Origin: Curtobacterium luteum
Lineage (GTDB): Bacteria > Actinomycetota > Actinomycetes > Actinomycetales > Microbacteriaceae
DNA: 64,000 bases
Assembly (NCBI RefSeq): GCF_014646995.1
Contig: NZ_BMOI01000016.1
Location: 1-64,000 of the forward strand
Direction of reading: 5' to 3'
The first letter of the stretch is position 1, and each line of letters starts with the position of its first letter. Positions 34,100 through 43,142 of the stretch are shown here, one piece after another. The position numbers and the translations under genes are program-made. The notes below the pieces were generated by a model. That model ran no database searches and was not told the origin of the DNA. It saw only the letters and a list, made by a program, of their open reading frames with translations.

Positions 34100-34528
34100 T
34101 CAGACCTCCCCGAGCACCTTCCGCCAGGCGGCCGTCAGCGTGGCGTACTCGTCGTCCGAGACGAGGTCGCGCACGCCGGTCGCGAGCACTGCGGACCGGA
34201 CGGCCTCCTCCGCCCCGGCGCGGTCGCGCAGATGCGCGTCCGAGTGCCGAACGGCGCGTCCGGCCTCCTGTGCCGCCTCGATCTCCTCGACGCGTCCCGC
34301 TGCGCCGGCGGCGTCGAGCGCGTGCTGCCAGGCGGCGAGGAGGTCGGCGTTCGTGACCATCCGCCCGTCCGCGCCGCCCTGGATCGCGAGCGATGCGCTC
34401 GGTTCCGGCACGAGGATGCCCTCGTCGGCCTTCCAGGTGACGTCGAGTGATTCGGCCTCTTCGGCAGTGATCCGACCGGCGCGCTCGATCATCGCCTGCA
34501 GTGCACCGTTGCTCGTCGTGTCCGACAC
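34100..34528 (-). CDS. Hypothetical protein
   Basis: This 142-residue, acidic, Ala-rich and largely helical protein (MIERAGRITAEEAESLDVTW; LVSDDEYATLTAAWRKVLGE) has no signal peptide or membrane segment. GTG 34528 follows GGAGAGGACACA, which decides the start over longer alternatives. It stands alone upstream of the YeiH-family gene. I do not recognise a family. Confidence 0.65.
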   Translation of the reverse strand: MSDTTSNGALQAMIERAGRITAEEAESLDVTWKADEGILVPEPSASLAIQGGADGRMVTNADLLAAWQHALDAAGAAGRVEEIEAAQEAGRAVRHSDAHLRDRAGAEEAVRSAVLATGVRDLVSDDEYATLTAAWRKVLGEV

Positions 34529-34619
34529 TGTGTCCTCTCCGACCGACGCGCTCGCGTGGTCCAGACCATCCTCTCGGCCACCCAGCGCCTCGCGCACAGC
34601 GCACACACATGGGGCCTCG

Positions 34620-35669
34620 TCACAGCATGCCGAACGCCGCCTGCACCCCGAGGCTCGTGCCCGCCACGAGCGCCCACAGCACGATGCCGAGCAGCATCGG
34701 CCGGAACCCTGCCCGGCGCAGCGCCCCGAAGTCGGTCGACACCCCGATCGCGCCGAGCGCCACCGTGATGAGGAACGTCGCCACGGTCGCGAACCCGGGT
34801 GCCGCAGCCGCGGGCAGCACCCCGACGGTCCGGAGCAGCACGACCACGAGGAACCCGATCAGGAACCACGGCACCAGCCGGAACACGCGGACGCCCCCGT
34901 CGCGACCGGCACCGTCGACGGACGCGGCCTGTGCGCGGGCGGTGCGCCGTGCCTCCAGGCCGGCCAGTCCGACCACGATCGGGATGATCATGAGAGTGCG
35001 GACGAGCTTGACGACGACCGCCGTGTCGGTCGCCTGGCGACCGTAGACGGTCGCCGTCGCGACCACCGACGACGTGTCGTTGACCGCGGTCCCGGCGAAG
35101 ACGCCGAAGGCGTGCTGCGACAGGCCGAGCGCGTGACCGAGCAGTGGGAAGAGGAAGACGGCCGCGATGTTGCAGAGGAAGATCGTCGACATCGCGTAGG
35201 CGACGTCCGCTCCGACGGCGCCGACGACGGGCGTGACGGCGGCGATCGCGGAGGCGCCGCAGATCCCGGTCCCGACACCGATCAACGTGCGGAGCGTCGA
35301 CGACACCCGGAGCGCGCGTCCGATGAGCCACGCCCCGACCAGGCACACGACGAGGGTGGTGAGCATCACCGGCAGGGTCTCGGCGCCGATGCGCAGCACC
35401 GCGCCGATCGAGAGCTGCGCGCCGAGCAGGACGACGGCCGCCTGCAGCACCCGGCTCGACGCGAACTTCACCCCGGGTGCGAGCAGGCCGAGGCCACCGT
35501 CGGTCCGTCGACGGACCAGCCAGCCGAGCAGTGCCCCGAGGACGACGGCGGGCACCGGGCCACCGACGACGGGCACCAGGGTCCCGACGGCGGTCGCGAC
35601 GATGCCGACCGCCACGGCGACGGCGACGCCTGGCAGGGCAGGACGGACGGCGGAGGAGATCAGGGGCAC
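34620..35669 (-). CDS. YeiH/UPF0324 family membrane protein (putative sulfate exporter)
   Basis: This 349-residue protein has about ten membrane segments and the family blocks LLGAQLSIGAVLRIGAETLP, LIGVGTGICGASAIAAVTPV and AGTAVNDTSSVVATATVYG. YeiH proteins are called putative sulfate exporters on weak evidence. GTG 35669 is the start; the frame is open far upstream through the palindrome array, which is clearly non-coding. It stands alone, with a LysR partner (common elsewhere) missing. Confidence 0.85.
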   Translation of the reverse strand: MPLISSAVRPALPGVAVAVAVGIVATAVGTLVPVVGGPVPAVVLGALLGWLVRRRTDGGLGLLAPGVKFASSRVLQAAVVLLGAQLSIGAVLRIGAETLPVMLTTLVVCLVGAWLIGRALRVSSTLRTLIGVGTGICGASAIAAVTPVVGAVGADVAYAMSTIFLCNIAAVFLFPLLGHALGLSQHAFGVFAGTAVNDTSSVVATATVYGRQATDTAVVVKLVRTLMIIPIVVGLAGLEARRTARAQAASVDGAGRDGGVRVFRLVPWFLIGFLVVVLLRTVGVLPAAAAPGFATVATFLITVALGAIGVSTDFGALRRAGFRPMLLGIVLWALVAGTSLGVQAAFGML

Positions 35670-36095
35670 CGTCCCAGCATGGCCACCCGCGCCCCGGTGT
35701 GTTACCGGGTGCGCGTCGCGGCGGTGCCGACCCCGAGACTCGGCCGGCGCGACATTGCTCGCGATCGGGAGCGCGAGCGGTGTCGCTGGGCACGAGACTC
35801 GGCCTGAGCGACATTGCTCGCGATCGGGAGCGCGAGCACCGTCGCTGGGTACGAGACTCGGGCGGCGCAGACCGAGACTCGGCCGCAGCGACACTGCTCG
35901 TGGTCGAGAGCGCGAGGAGTGTCGCGCACGGCGAGACTCGGGCGGCCGCGGCACCCGCCATCGTCCGCCCGGCGCGGAAGCACGCAGGTCGTTTCCGACC
36001 CGTGACCGGATCGGCGCCCTCGACGTATCCTTGACCTCCGGAAGCAACGGCGGTTCCGTGTCCCCGCCCTGCCCCACGAGCACGAAGAGCCCGCC
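35670..36095. other. Intergenic region dominated by the palindrome array
   Basis: No gene is seen. About half of this stretch is the GAGACTCGG-linked palindrome array at 35734-35946. The remainder up to 36095 is plain GC-rich sequence that must hold the promoter for the next gene, with no box I can single out. Confidence 0.6.
35734..35946. repeat. Array of GAGACTCGG-linked palindromes (copy 2)
   Basis: GAGACTCGG occurs five times (near 35735, 35794, 35852, 35874 and 35932), at 59, 58, 22 and 58 base intervals. Three units carry a hairpin with outer arms GCGACA/TGTCGC-like and inner arms GCTCGCG/CGCGAGC (or GCGCGAG); the first two share GCGACATTGCTCGCGATCGG and the bases after it. This matches the array at 2229-2404 and defines a dispersed palindromic element. 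Confidence 0.8.
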
Positions 36096-36425
36096 GTGTC
36101 CGAACACCTCATCGAGTACGTTGCCCGCGACCGCACGGGCATCACCGCCGTCGTCACGACCACGAGCGTCATCGACGTCGACACCGTGATCCGCAACATC
36201 AGTGCCGGTCACTCCGGGTACTACGTCGCCCGCAACTGGAAACGCACGCCTGTTCGGAGTCTCACCTCGTTCGGTGGCGCGTACCTCTTCGCGAACTGGG
36301 ACGGCTCGAAGCGGAACATGCTGCACGACCTGGCGTTCCCGAACCAGACGCGCACGCTGCCGCTCGCGCCGCGTCGCCCGTCGCGCTTCCGCGAGGCCCT
36401 CGCCGCGGTCTTCGGTCGGCGCTAG
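36096..36425 (+). CDS. Small DUF3892-like protein
   Basis: This 109-residue protein has the pattern of DUF3892 proteins: an early IEYVARDRTGITAVV, then VIDVDTVIRNISAGHSGYYV and GAYLFANWDGSKRNMLHDL. The C-terminus is basic (APRRPSRFREALAAVFGRR). Function unknown. GTG 36096 has GAAGAG upstream. It converges with the membrane protein gene at 36422, overlapping by 4 bases. Confidence 0.65.
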   Translation: MSEHLIEYVARDRTGITAVVTTTSVIDVDTVIRNISAGHSGYYVARNWKRTPVRSLTSFGGAYLFANWDGSKRNMLHDLAFPNQTRTLPLAPRRPSRFREALAAVFGRR

Positions 36426-36982
36426 CGGACCTCGTCCGCCGGGGCGGGCTCACTCCGGGCGAGCACCCGCAGCGCCCCGTGGTACTGCCACAACGAGGCC
36501 ACGAGCGCCACGGCGAACATCACGGCCGCGAGCAGGAACAGCCATCGCCACGCATCACCGTCTGAGCGCTGGGCGAGAGCAGATGCCTCCAGCACGAGCA
36601 TGCCGGTCACCGTGAGCACCGAGGTCCGCATCAGGGTCACAACCCGCTTCGCGGTGCTCCGGACGAGGCCGTCGGTCCCGCTGGGCGGCTCGACCCGGCC
36701 GACGGCCGCCGCCCCGATCCGGCGTCGAGTCCTCCGATCCAAGCGACGGCTCTCGGGTAGGACCGAGGCGCCGAGGCGGCCCCGAGCCATCGTTGTCAGG
36801 CCCACGGCGATCGCGACGGAGGCACAGCCGAGTCCGATGAGCTGGAACACGAACCGCACGGTCTCGAACGGCTCGTCCTCCGGCGCCAGCCGCAGCACGA
36901 TCCCCAGCACGATCGCGACCCCCGCCACGACGACGCTCCCGACCTCGGCCCACCGCGGCAACGGCCACTCCCCCGCATCCAT
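36422..36982 (-). CDS. Four-span membrane protein
   Basis: This 186-residue protein has two hydrophobic segments near the N-terminus (about residues 15-35 and 45-65), a basic cytoplasmic loop (RRLDRRTRRRIG) and two more near the C-terminus (about 115-135 and 145-165). No family is recognised. ATG 36982 follows CTGGTGG; a GTG two codons upstream is the alternative. It ends against the convergent DUF3892-like gene. Confidence 0.65.
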   Translation of the reverse strand: MDAGEWPLPRWAEVGSVVVAGVAIVLGIVLRLAPEDEPFETVRFVFQLIGLGCASVAIAVGLTTMARGRLGASVLPESRRLDRRTRRRIGAAAVGRVEPPSGTDGLVRSTAKRVVTLMRTSVLTVTGMLVLEASALAQRSDGDAWRWLFLLAAVMFAVALVASLWQYHGALRVLARSEPAPADEVR

Positions 36983-37020
36983 GGCCACCAGTCAACACGC
37001 GCGGACTGCGCGCAGCACGA

Positions 37021-37070
37021 CGGGAGGCCCGGAGCACGTGAGCAGACCTGCTCACGTGACCCGGGCCTCC
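37021..37070. terminator. GGAGGC-type hairpin with CACGTGAGCAG inner palindrome
   Basis: GGAGGCCCGG pairs with CCGGGCCTCC, and the interior is a perfect inverted repeat CACGTGAGCAG-AC-CTGCTCACGTG. It lies between the membrane protein promoter and the ABC permease stop. Confidence 0.65.
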
Positions 37071-37089
37071 AGGTCGACCGTGGACGTCG

Positions 37090-37917
37090 TCAGACGTCGC
37101 GCGTGCGCGCCGCCGTCAAGGCGACCGCACCGACGACGACGACCTCGGCGGCGAGGACGCCGAAGCCGCCCCAGCCGTTCAGGTGCAGGCCGTCGCCCTG
37201 CTGACCGCCGTCGAAGGCGTAGAGCTGCGCGCCTGCGGAGGACGGCAGGAACTGCGAGGCATCCATGATCCACTGCTGGTTCGTCAGGGCGGCGAAGACC
37301 TGCACGATGGTGGGCAGGACGAGCAGGATGCCGAGCGCGATGGCGATCCCGCCGGCACTCGAACGGACCAGGAGCCCGATGCCGAACGCCAGCAGCGCGA
37401 CCAGGGTCACGTAGACCGAGGACCCGAGGATCGGCATGAAGACCGACGGGTCGGCGAGGTCAGGGTGGATGTCACGACCGGACTGCAGCGACGCCGCGAT
37501 CGCGACCCCGACCCACGTCGAGACGGCGCTCACCACGAAGGTCGTGACGGCGAGGACCGCGGCCTTCGCGAGTACGACGCCGGTGCGTCCGGGCGCAGCG
37601 GTGAACGAGGACCGGATCTGCCCGGTGCCGTACTCCCCCGTGATGATGAGCACGCCGAGCACCGCGACCACGAGCGCGGTGAGCGAGACGCTGACCGTGC
37701 CGATCTGCACGATGAGCGCGTTCGCCGCGGCGACCGGGGCACCTCGCGGGACACCGGTGTCGATGCTGACGAGCAGGAAGGCCATCGCGAGGGTCAGCAG
37801 GACGACGATGGCGTAGCACCACACGGTCGACCGGATGCTGCGGAGCTTGATCCACTCGCTCCGGACGAGCCGCGGGAACGTGACGTTCGTGGAGCGGGGC
37901 ATGGTCACGGCGCTCAT
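37090..37917 (-). CDS. ABC-2 family permease
   Basis: This 275-residue protein has six membrane segments and features common in actinobacterial ABC-2 permeases: an N-terminal LVRSEWIKLRSIRSTVW stretch before the first segment and VLIITGEYGTGQIRSSFTAA after the third. It pairs with the ATPase encoded just upstream (ATGA overlap) to form an exporter of unknown substrate, in the group near bacitracin/lantibiotic self-protection exporters. Confidence 0.87.
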   Translation of the reverse strand: MSAVTMPRSTNVTFPRLVRSEWIKLRSIRSTVWCYAIVVLLTLAMAFLLVSIDTGVPRGAPVAAANALIVQIGTVSVSLTALVVAVLGVLIITGEYGTGQIRSSFTAAPGRTGVVLAKAAVLAVTTFVVSAVSTWVGVAIAASLQSGRDIHPDLADPSVFMPILGSSVYVTLVALLAFGIGLLVRSSAGGIAIALGILLVLPTIVQVFAALTNQQWIMDASQFLPSSAGAQLYAFDGGQQGDGLHLNGWGGFGVLAAEVVVVGAVALTAARTRDV

Positions 37918-38834
37918 CGGGCGCCCTCCGATCGGTACTCGACGTCGTCGCGGGTGAGGGCCATGTACGCCTCCTCCAGGCTGGCGCCCATCGGGGTGAG
38001 CTCGTGGACCGGTGCCCCGACCTGCGCGGCGACGTCGCCGATGCGCCGGGCGTCGGGGCCGACGACGACGAAGGCGCCGTCCTCGCGCGGGGTGACGGCG
38101 GACGCCTCCGAGCCGATCGCTCCGAAGAGCTGGTCGGGTGCGGGGGTGCGGACGAGCACGCGGTTGGCGCCGCCCGACTCGCCGCCGGCCACGAACTCTG
38201 CGATGGGGGCGTCGGCGAGGACCCGGCCGCGGCCGAGCACGACGACCCGGTCGGCGGTCTGTGCCATCTCGCTCATGAGGTGGCTGGAGAGGAACACCGT
38301 GCGGCCGTCGGCGGCCATGCGGCGGGCGAGCTGCCGGACCCAGACGACACCGTCCGGGTCGAGGCCGTTGACCGGCTCGTCGAGGATCAGGGTCTTCGGG
38401 TCGCCGAGGAGCGCTGCCGCGATCCCGAGACGCTGCCCCATGCCGAGCGAGAACCCGCCGACGCGCTTCTTGGCCACGGCGTCGAGTCCGGTCATGTCGA
38501 TGACCTCGTGCACCCGCGCCTTCGGGATCCCGTGCGTCGCGGCGAGCGCGAGCAGGTGGTTGTACGCGCTGCGTCCGGAGTGGACCGCCTTCGCCTCGAG
38601 CAGCGCCCCGACCTGCCGCAGCGGGTCGGGGAAGCTCCGGTAGGGCGCCCCGTTGACGATCGCCCCCCCCGCAGTGGGGCGGTCGAGCCCCATGATCATG
38701 CGCATCGTCGTGGACTTGCCCGCGCCGTTCGGCCCGAGGAAGCCGGTGACGCTCCCGGGACGGACGACGAACGAGACGTCGTTGACGGCGATCTTCTGGC
38801 CGTAGTGCTTGGTGAGGTGCTCGACTTCGATCAC
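37914..38834 (-). CDS. ABC transporter ATP-binding protein
   Basis: This 306-residue ATPase has Walker A GPNGAGKSTTMRM, the signature FSLGMGQRLGIAAALLG, Walker B TLILDEPVNGLDPDG and SSHLMSEMAQTADRV. The C-terminal section (PREDGAFVVVGPDARRIGDV) is typical of BcrA/NodI-like ATPases. GTG 38834 starts at VIEVEHLTKHYG; a longer upstream frame covers non-coding DNA. It is coupled to the permease. Confidence 0.88.
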   Translation of the reverse strand: MIEVEHLTKHYGQKIAVNDVSFVVRPGSVTGFLGPNGAGKSTTMRMIMGLDRPTAGGAIVNGAPYRSFPDPLRQVGALLEAKAVHSGRSAYNHLLALAATHGIPKARVHEVIDMTGLDAVAKKRVGGFSLGMGQRLGIAAALLGDPKTLILDEPVNGLDPDGVVWVRQLARRMAADGRTVFLSSHLMSEMAQTADRVVVLGRGRVLADAPIAEFVAGGESGGANRVLVRTPAPDQLFGAIGSEASAVTPREDGAFVVVGPDARRIGDVAAQVGAPVHELTPMGASLEEAYMALTRDDVEYRSEGAR

Positions 38835-39142
38835 GCAGCCAACGCTAGGGGGACCCCCAGCCGGCCCGCGTCCCCCGTGCGACGGAGATGTGCTGACCCC
38901 CGAACTGGTGTCGCCACAGTGCGCAATCAGCGAACACGCACGCCGCACAACGGGCACGCTGGGTCTGAACAGCACCGATCGCGTCCGTCGGAGCAGGGTC
39001 CGACGGTCGACGCGGTGTTCACACGGGCACCTCCAAACCGGCGGACCGTCCGCTCCGAAGACCCTGTGCGACGGGAACAGTTCCGCGGCGAACACGCCGC
39101 GGGCCCATCGAGTTCGAACCCACCGTTCGGAAGGACCGCACC
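38835..39142. other. 308-base divergent intergenic region
   Basis: No gene is supported. It lies between the divergent ABC ATPase and DUF4383 genes. The only structure seen is a 7-base perfect inverted repeat at 38986-39005 (CGTCGGA-6-TCCGACG), a possible operator. Confidence 0.5.
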
Positions 39143-39604
39143 ATGACCGCACACACCTCTCCTGCACGTACCGGCTTCGCCGCGACGCTGACCCAGAAGG
39201 TGGCGCTGCTCTTCGGCGTCGTCTTCCTGCTCGTCGGCATCGCCGGCTTCATCCCGGGCCTCACGATGGACATGGGCTCCATGTCGATGGCCGGTCACGG
39301 CTCGATGGCGCTCCTCGTCGGCGTCTTCCAGGTGTCCGTCCTGCACAACATCGTGCACCTGCTCTTCGGCGTCGTCGGCCTCATCGCCGCTCGCTCGCAC
39401 GTCGGCTCGCGCAACTACCTCGTCTTCGGCGGCATCGTCTACTTCGTCGTCTTCATCTACGGCCTGTTCACCGCCGGCATGGCGACCGGTGCGAACTTCG
39501 TGCCGCTCAACACCGCGGACAACGTGCTGCACTTCATCCTCGCGGTCGCGATGGTCGTCCTCGGCCTGGTCGTCCCGCGCATCGGTGCTCGCACCGCGCG
39601 CTGA
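39143..39604 (+). CDS. DUF4383 family membrane protein
   Basis: This 153-residue protein has four membrane segments and the DUF4383 pattern: LFGVVFLLVGIAGFIPG, then a Met-rich loop (MDMGSMSMAGHGSM), SVLHNIVHLLFGVVGL and NTADNVLHFILAVAMV. Function unknown. The His/Met-rich loop could bind metal, which is speculation. GGAAGGACC precedes the ATG. A perfect palindromic hairpin follows. Confidence 0.85.
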   Translation: MTAHTSPARTGFAATLTQKVALLFGVVFLLVGIAGFIPGLTMDMGSMSMAGHGSMALLVGVFQVSVLHNIVHLLFGVVGLIAARSHVGSRNYLVFGGIVYFVVFIYGLFTAGMATGANFVPLNTADNVLHFILAVAMVVLGLVVPRIGARTAR

Positions 39605-39676
39605 CGTCGTCCCGGCGGGTCGGGAGACCGACCCGCCGCGTGCGGTCACCCGGATCAGGGGTGACCACTGACGGTC

Positions 39677-39710
39677 TGGAGGCCCGGTACCAGCTGGTAC
39701 CGGGCCTCCA
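39677..39710. terminator. Perfect 34-base palindrome, GGAGGC type
   Basis: TGGAGGCCCGGTACCAG is followed immediately by its exact reverse complement, with no loop base. Flanking GACGGTC/GGCCGTC extends the stem with one mismatch. It lies between the converging DUF4383 and permease genes and can serve both strands. Confidence 0.75.
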
Positions 39711-39839
39711 GGCCGTCTCGGCGTGCGCGGGCCGCGGGGCGGACACGCCCGCCCCGGCTCCCCTCGCCCACGTGGTCGCGGTGTCGCGCGAGGACCGGGC
39801 CGCGGTGCCGCGGCGGGGACCACGGGCCCGCGTGCTTGC

Positions 39840-41576
39840 TCAGTCGTCGCGTCGCGAGCGCGTCCGGCGGAACCGCTTGCCGGTCTCCTCGTCGACGGCG
39901 ACGCTGCCGGTCGGCAGGTTCGACAGGTCGGGCGCGATCACCGTCGCCTCGCGGCCGGAGTCCGGCAGACCCATCGTCTCGATGCCGCCCGGGGTGTCGA
40001 GGACGAGGACGGGCGTCCGGGCGGTGAGCGTGCGACCGGCGAAGAAGTCGGGCGAACGGACCCACCAGACGACCATCAGCACGACACCGATGAGGATCGC
40101 GCCGACACCGACGACCGCGACGGCGCCGATCCCGAGGATCGTGACGTCGTGTCCGGCGTCGTCCTGCAGCCAGTCGGGCTGGGCGAACTGCACGAGCCCG
40201 TAGACGAACGTGACGGCGAGCGAGACCCCGCCGAGCAGCGGGACGAGACCGCGCATGAGCGCGTTCCGGACGCTCGAGGTCAGCGTGCGCCGGTACGCCC
40301 AGACGCACGCGAACCCGGTGAGGCCGTAGTAGAAGGCGATCATCAGCCCGACCGACCCGATGAGCGCGGTGAGCAGGTTCGTCGAGATGACGGTGAACAG
40401 CACGTAGAAGCCGATCGACGCGATCCCCATGCCGACGGTCGACCAGGTCGGCGTCAGGAAGCGCTTGTGGATGCGGGCGAACTGGGTCGGGATCGCCTTG
40501 TACGCCGCCATCGACAGCGCGGTCCGTGCGGTCGGCAGGATGGTGGTCTGCGTGCTCGCGGACGCGGACGTCAGGATCGAGAACGCGAGCAGCGCCATGG
40601 CCGCGTGCCCGAGGAACGAGTCCCCGAAGAGCGTCGGGCCGATGGCCGAGAAGACGTCGTCGGCGTTCGTCTGGGAGCCGAGCCCGATGCCCTTCGTCCC
40701 GACGCCGGCGAACGCGATCGCCGCGATCGACACGAGCGCGTAGATGACGAGGAGCAGCACGGTGCTGATCACGGCGGCGCGGCCGGGGGTCTTGCCCGGG
40801 TCCTTCGTCTCCTCGTTGAGGGACACCGCGGTGTCCCAGCCCCAGTAGATGAAGATCGCGGTGAGCATCGCCGGCGCGATCACCGAGCCGAAGTCCATGC
40901 CGCTCGGCCAGAGCCACGACAGCGACGGGGCGATCGACCCGTCGACTCCGTGCCCCGTGCCGACGCGGACGAGGGCGACCGAGGCGAACATGACGAGGAC
41001 GAGCACCTCGACGCCGAGGAGCACGTACTGCAACCGCGCCGAGACCTCGACCCCGACGTAGCAGATGACGGTCATCACGGCGATCCAGAGCACACCGGCG
41101 ACGGTCGACCACAGGGTGCTGCTCCCGAGCGCGCTGATCGCCGGGTCGTTCGTCACCGTGCCGACGAACGTGTACCCGTACGAGCCGGCGATCTGCGCGA
41201 GGTTCGCCATGACGATGACGTCGGCAGCGATGATCCCCCACCCGCCGAGCCATCCGGTGACGGCGCCGAACGCCCGGGTCGCCCACGTGAACGTGGTCCC
41301 GCAGTCCGGGTCTTCCGTGTTGAGCTCCTGGTACGCCACGGCGATCATCCACATCGGGATGAACGCCAACAGCATGATCGCGGGCGCCTTGACCCCGGCG
41401 AGCAGGGCTCCGCCGCTCGCGACCACGAGGCCGAGACTGGCGGCCAGACTGTACGCCGGCGCCGTGGACGAGATGCCCATCACGACACTGCCGAACAGGC
41501 CGAGCGTCCCGGTCCGCAACCCCTTGTCGACCGCGGTCGTGTCCGTGGTCGCCGTCACCACTCCGCCATCACGCAT
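39840..41576 (-). CDS. APC-superfamily amino acid/amine permease
   Basis: This 578-residue permease has twelve or more membrane segments, with the APC hallmarks GTLGLFGSVVMGISSTAPAY at the start and FTWATRAFGAVTGWLGGWG in segment 3. The C-terminal 70 residues are cytoplasmic and basic (RFRRTRSRRDD). ATG 41576 has GAGAGGTGGCTGG upstream, and longer frames are rejected. It is divergent from an amine oxidase gene 148 bases away, which suggests uptake of the amine that enzyme degrades. Confidence 0.87.
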   Translation of the reverse strand: MRDGGVVTATTDTTAVDKGLRTGTLGLFGSVVMGISSTAPAYSLAASLGLVVASGGALLAGVKAPAIMLLAFIPMWMIAVAYQELNTEDPDCGTTFTWATRAFGAVTGWLGGWGIIAADVIVMANLAQIAGSYGYTFVGTVTNDPAISALGSSTLWSTVAGVLWIAVMTVICYVGVEVSARLQYVLLGVEVLVLVMFASVALVRVGTGHGVDGSIAPSLSWLWPSGMDFGSVIAPAMLTAIFIYWGWDTAVSLNEETKDPGKTPGRAAVISTVLLLVIYALVSIAAIAFAGVGTKGIGLGSQTNADDVFSAIGPTLFGDSFLGHAAMALLAFSILTSASASTQTTILPTARTALSMAAYKAIPTQFARIHKRFLTPTWSTVGMGIASIGFYVLFTVISTNLLTALIGSVGLMIAFYYGLTGFACVWAYRRTLTSSVRNALMRGLVPLLGGVSLAVTFVYGLVQFAQPDWLQDDAGHDVTILGIGAVAVVGVGAILIGVVLMVVWWVRSPDFFAGRTLTARTPVLVLDTPGGIETMGLPDSGREATVIAPDLSNLPTGSVAVDEETGKRFRRTRSRRDD

Positions 41577-41724
41577 GACCAGCCACCTCTCGGATGTGCC
41601 AGGCGACGATTTCCGTCGTCGCGGATCCGCAGCACCGTGGATCCGAGCACTGAAAATAGCGCTTCGCGACGGGATCCGCACTACCCTGTGATGATCGTGA
41701 TCCGCCGTCGAGAGGAGCACCAGC

Positions 41725-43053
41725 GTGGACACCTCCTCGTGGGACGTCGTCGTGGTGGGCGCCGGGGTCGCCGGACTCGCGGCAGCACGGCTGTTGCAGG
41801 ACGCCGGACGCCGGGTCGTGGTGCTCGAAGCACGCGGACGCGTCGGCGGTCGTGTGCACACCGACCGGAGCGAGGGCCGGGTGACGGACCTCGGAGCGTC
41901 GTGGATCCACGGCGTCGACGGGAGCGCGGTTGCGGCCGCGGCGGACGCGTTCGGGCTGCCGACGGTGGAGTTCACGGTCGGGGGCTACCAGGTCGACGGT
42001 CGGCCGATCGCGTACCACGCTCCCGACGGCCGCCGGATGAGCGACGACGAGGCAGCGCGGTTCGCAGCCGACGTGCACACGGTGGACCGCACCCTCGCGG
42101 AGGTCGTCGCGGCGTCCGGCCCGTCGGACTCCTACCGCGACGTCGTCGAACGGGCGGTGACGGCGCAGGGCTGGGACGCCGACCGGTCCGCACGGGTGCT
42201 CGAGCACCTGGAGCACCGGAGTGAGGAGCAGTACGGGGTGGCCGCCGACGAACTCGCCGCGCACGGCCTCGACGACGACACGATCGAGGGCGACGAGGTG
42301 GTCTTCCCGCACGGCTACGACGAGCTGCCGGCGCGCTTGGCCGAGGGGCTCGACGTCCGGCTGGGCCACGCCGTGTCCGTCGTGACACGCTCGTCCGACG
42401 CGGTGACCGTGGCCACCGACCACGGGCTCTTCTCCGCCGGCGCAGCAGTCGTGACCGTCCCCGTCGGTGTCCTCCAGGCGGGCGTGATCCGCTTCGAGCC
42501 GCCGCTGCCGGACCCGCACCGGCGGGCACTCGGGGCCCTGCGGATGAACGCGTTCGAGAAGGTCGTGCTGCGGTTCCCGCAGCGGTTCTGGGACGACGAC
42601 GTCTACGCGGTGCGGCAGCTCGGTCCGGCGGGGGCGTGGTGGCACTCCTGGTACGACCTCACCCGGATGGACGGGGAGCCGACGCTGCTCACGTTCGCGG
42701 CCGGTCCGGCGGCGCACGCGATCCGGGGCTGGTCGGCCGAGCGGGTCCGGGACTCGGTGCTCGGGCAGTTGCGACGCCTGTACGGCGACCGGGTCGACGA
42801 TCCGACGTCGGTGCTCGTGACGGCGTGGCAGGACGATCCGTGGGCCAGGGGTTCGTACGCGCACATGCTGCCCGGGTCGACGACGGCCGACCACGACGAC
42901 CTCGCGGAGCCGATCGACGGCGTGCTGCACCTGGCGGGCGAGGCGACGTGGACGGACGACCCGGCGACCGTGGCAGCGGCGATGTACTCGGGGCACCGGG
43001 CGGCGGAGCGGGTGCTCGGGCGCGCCGTGCCGGTCGAGCGGCTCTGGGCCTGA
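41725..43053 (+). CDS. Flavin-containing amine oxidase
   Basis: This 442-residue FAD enzyme has the dinucleotide motif VVVVGAGVAGLAAARLLQDA at residues 8-28, the second signature VVVLEARGRVGGRVHT and the C-terminal FAD loop GEATWTDDPATVAAAMYSG. It oxidises a primary or polyamine to an aldehyde with H2O2 and NH3. GTG 41725 follows AGAGGAGCACC. The divergent APC permease probably imports the substrate; putrescine-like or aromatic amines are equally possible. Confidence 0.87.
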   Translation: MDTSSWDVVVVGAGVAGLAAARLLQDAGRRVVVLEARGRVGGRVHTDRSEGRVTDLGASWIHGVDGSAVAAAADAFGLPTVEFTVGGYQVDGRPIAYHAPDGRRMSDDEAARFAADVHTVDRTLAEVVAASGPSDSYRDVVERAVTAQGWDADRSARVLEHLEHRSEEQYGVAADELAAHGLDDDTIEGDEVVFPHGYDELPARLAEGLDVRLGHAVSVVTRSSDAVTVATDHGLFSAGAAVVTVPVGVLQAGVIRFEPPLPDPHRRALGALRMNAFEKVVLRFPQRFWDDDVYAVRQLGPAGAWWHSWYDLTRMDGEPTLLTFAAGPAAHAIRGWSAERVRDSVLGQLRRLYGDRVDDPTSVLVTAWQDDPWARGSYAHMLPGSTTADHDDLAEPIDGVLHLAGEATWTDDPATVAAAMYSGHRAAERVLGRAVPVERLWA

Positions 43054-43074
43054 CGTCCGTGACCGCGGACGGAC

Positions 43075-43124
43075 GGGAGGCCCTGCTCACGGTCCGCGCG
43101 CGGCGGACGTGCGCAGGGCCTCCA
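43075..43124. terminator. GGAGGC-type hairpin between convergent genes
   Basis: GGGAGGCCCTGC pairs with GCAGGGCCTCC with further pairing inside (GGTCCGC/GCGGAC). It separates the amine oxidase stop from the convergent oxidoreductase stop. Confidence 0.65.
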
Positions 43125-43142
43125 GGCCGTGACCGTGGGTCG

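Noticed and set aside
35734-35946. CRISPR array
   Set aside because: The repeated box is only about 9 bases, the spacers are themselves palindromic and near-identical, spacing is irregular and no cas genes are present.
39723-42224. An 833-codon plus-strand frame opposite the amino acid permease
   Set aside because: It runs antisense to a permease with clear membrane segments and reads as charged repeats without any fold; it also covers both divergent starts.
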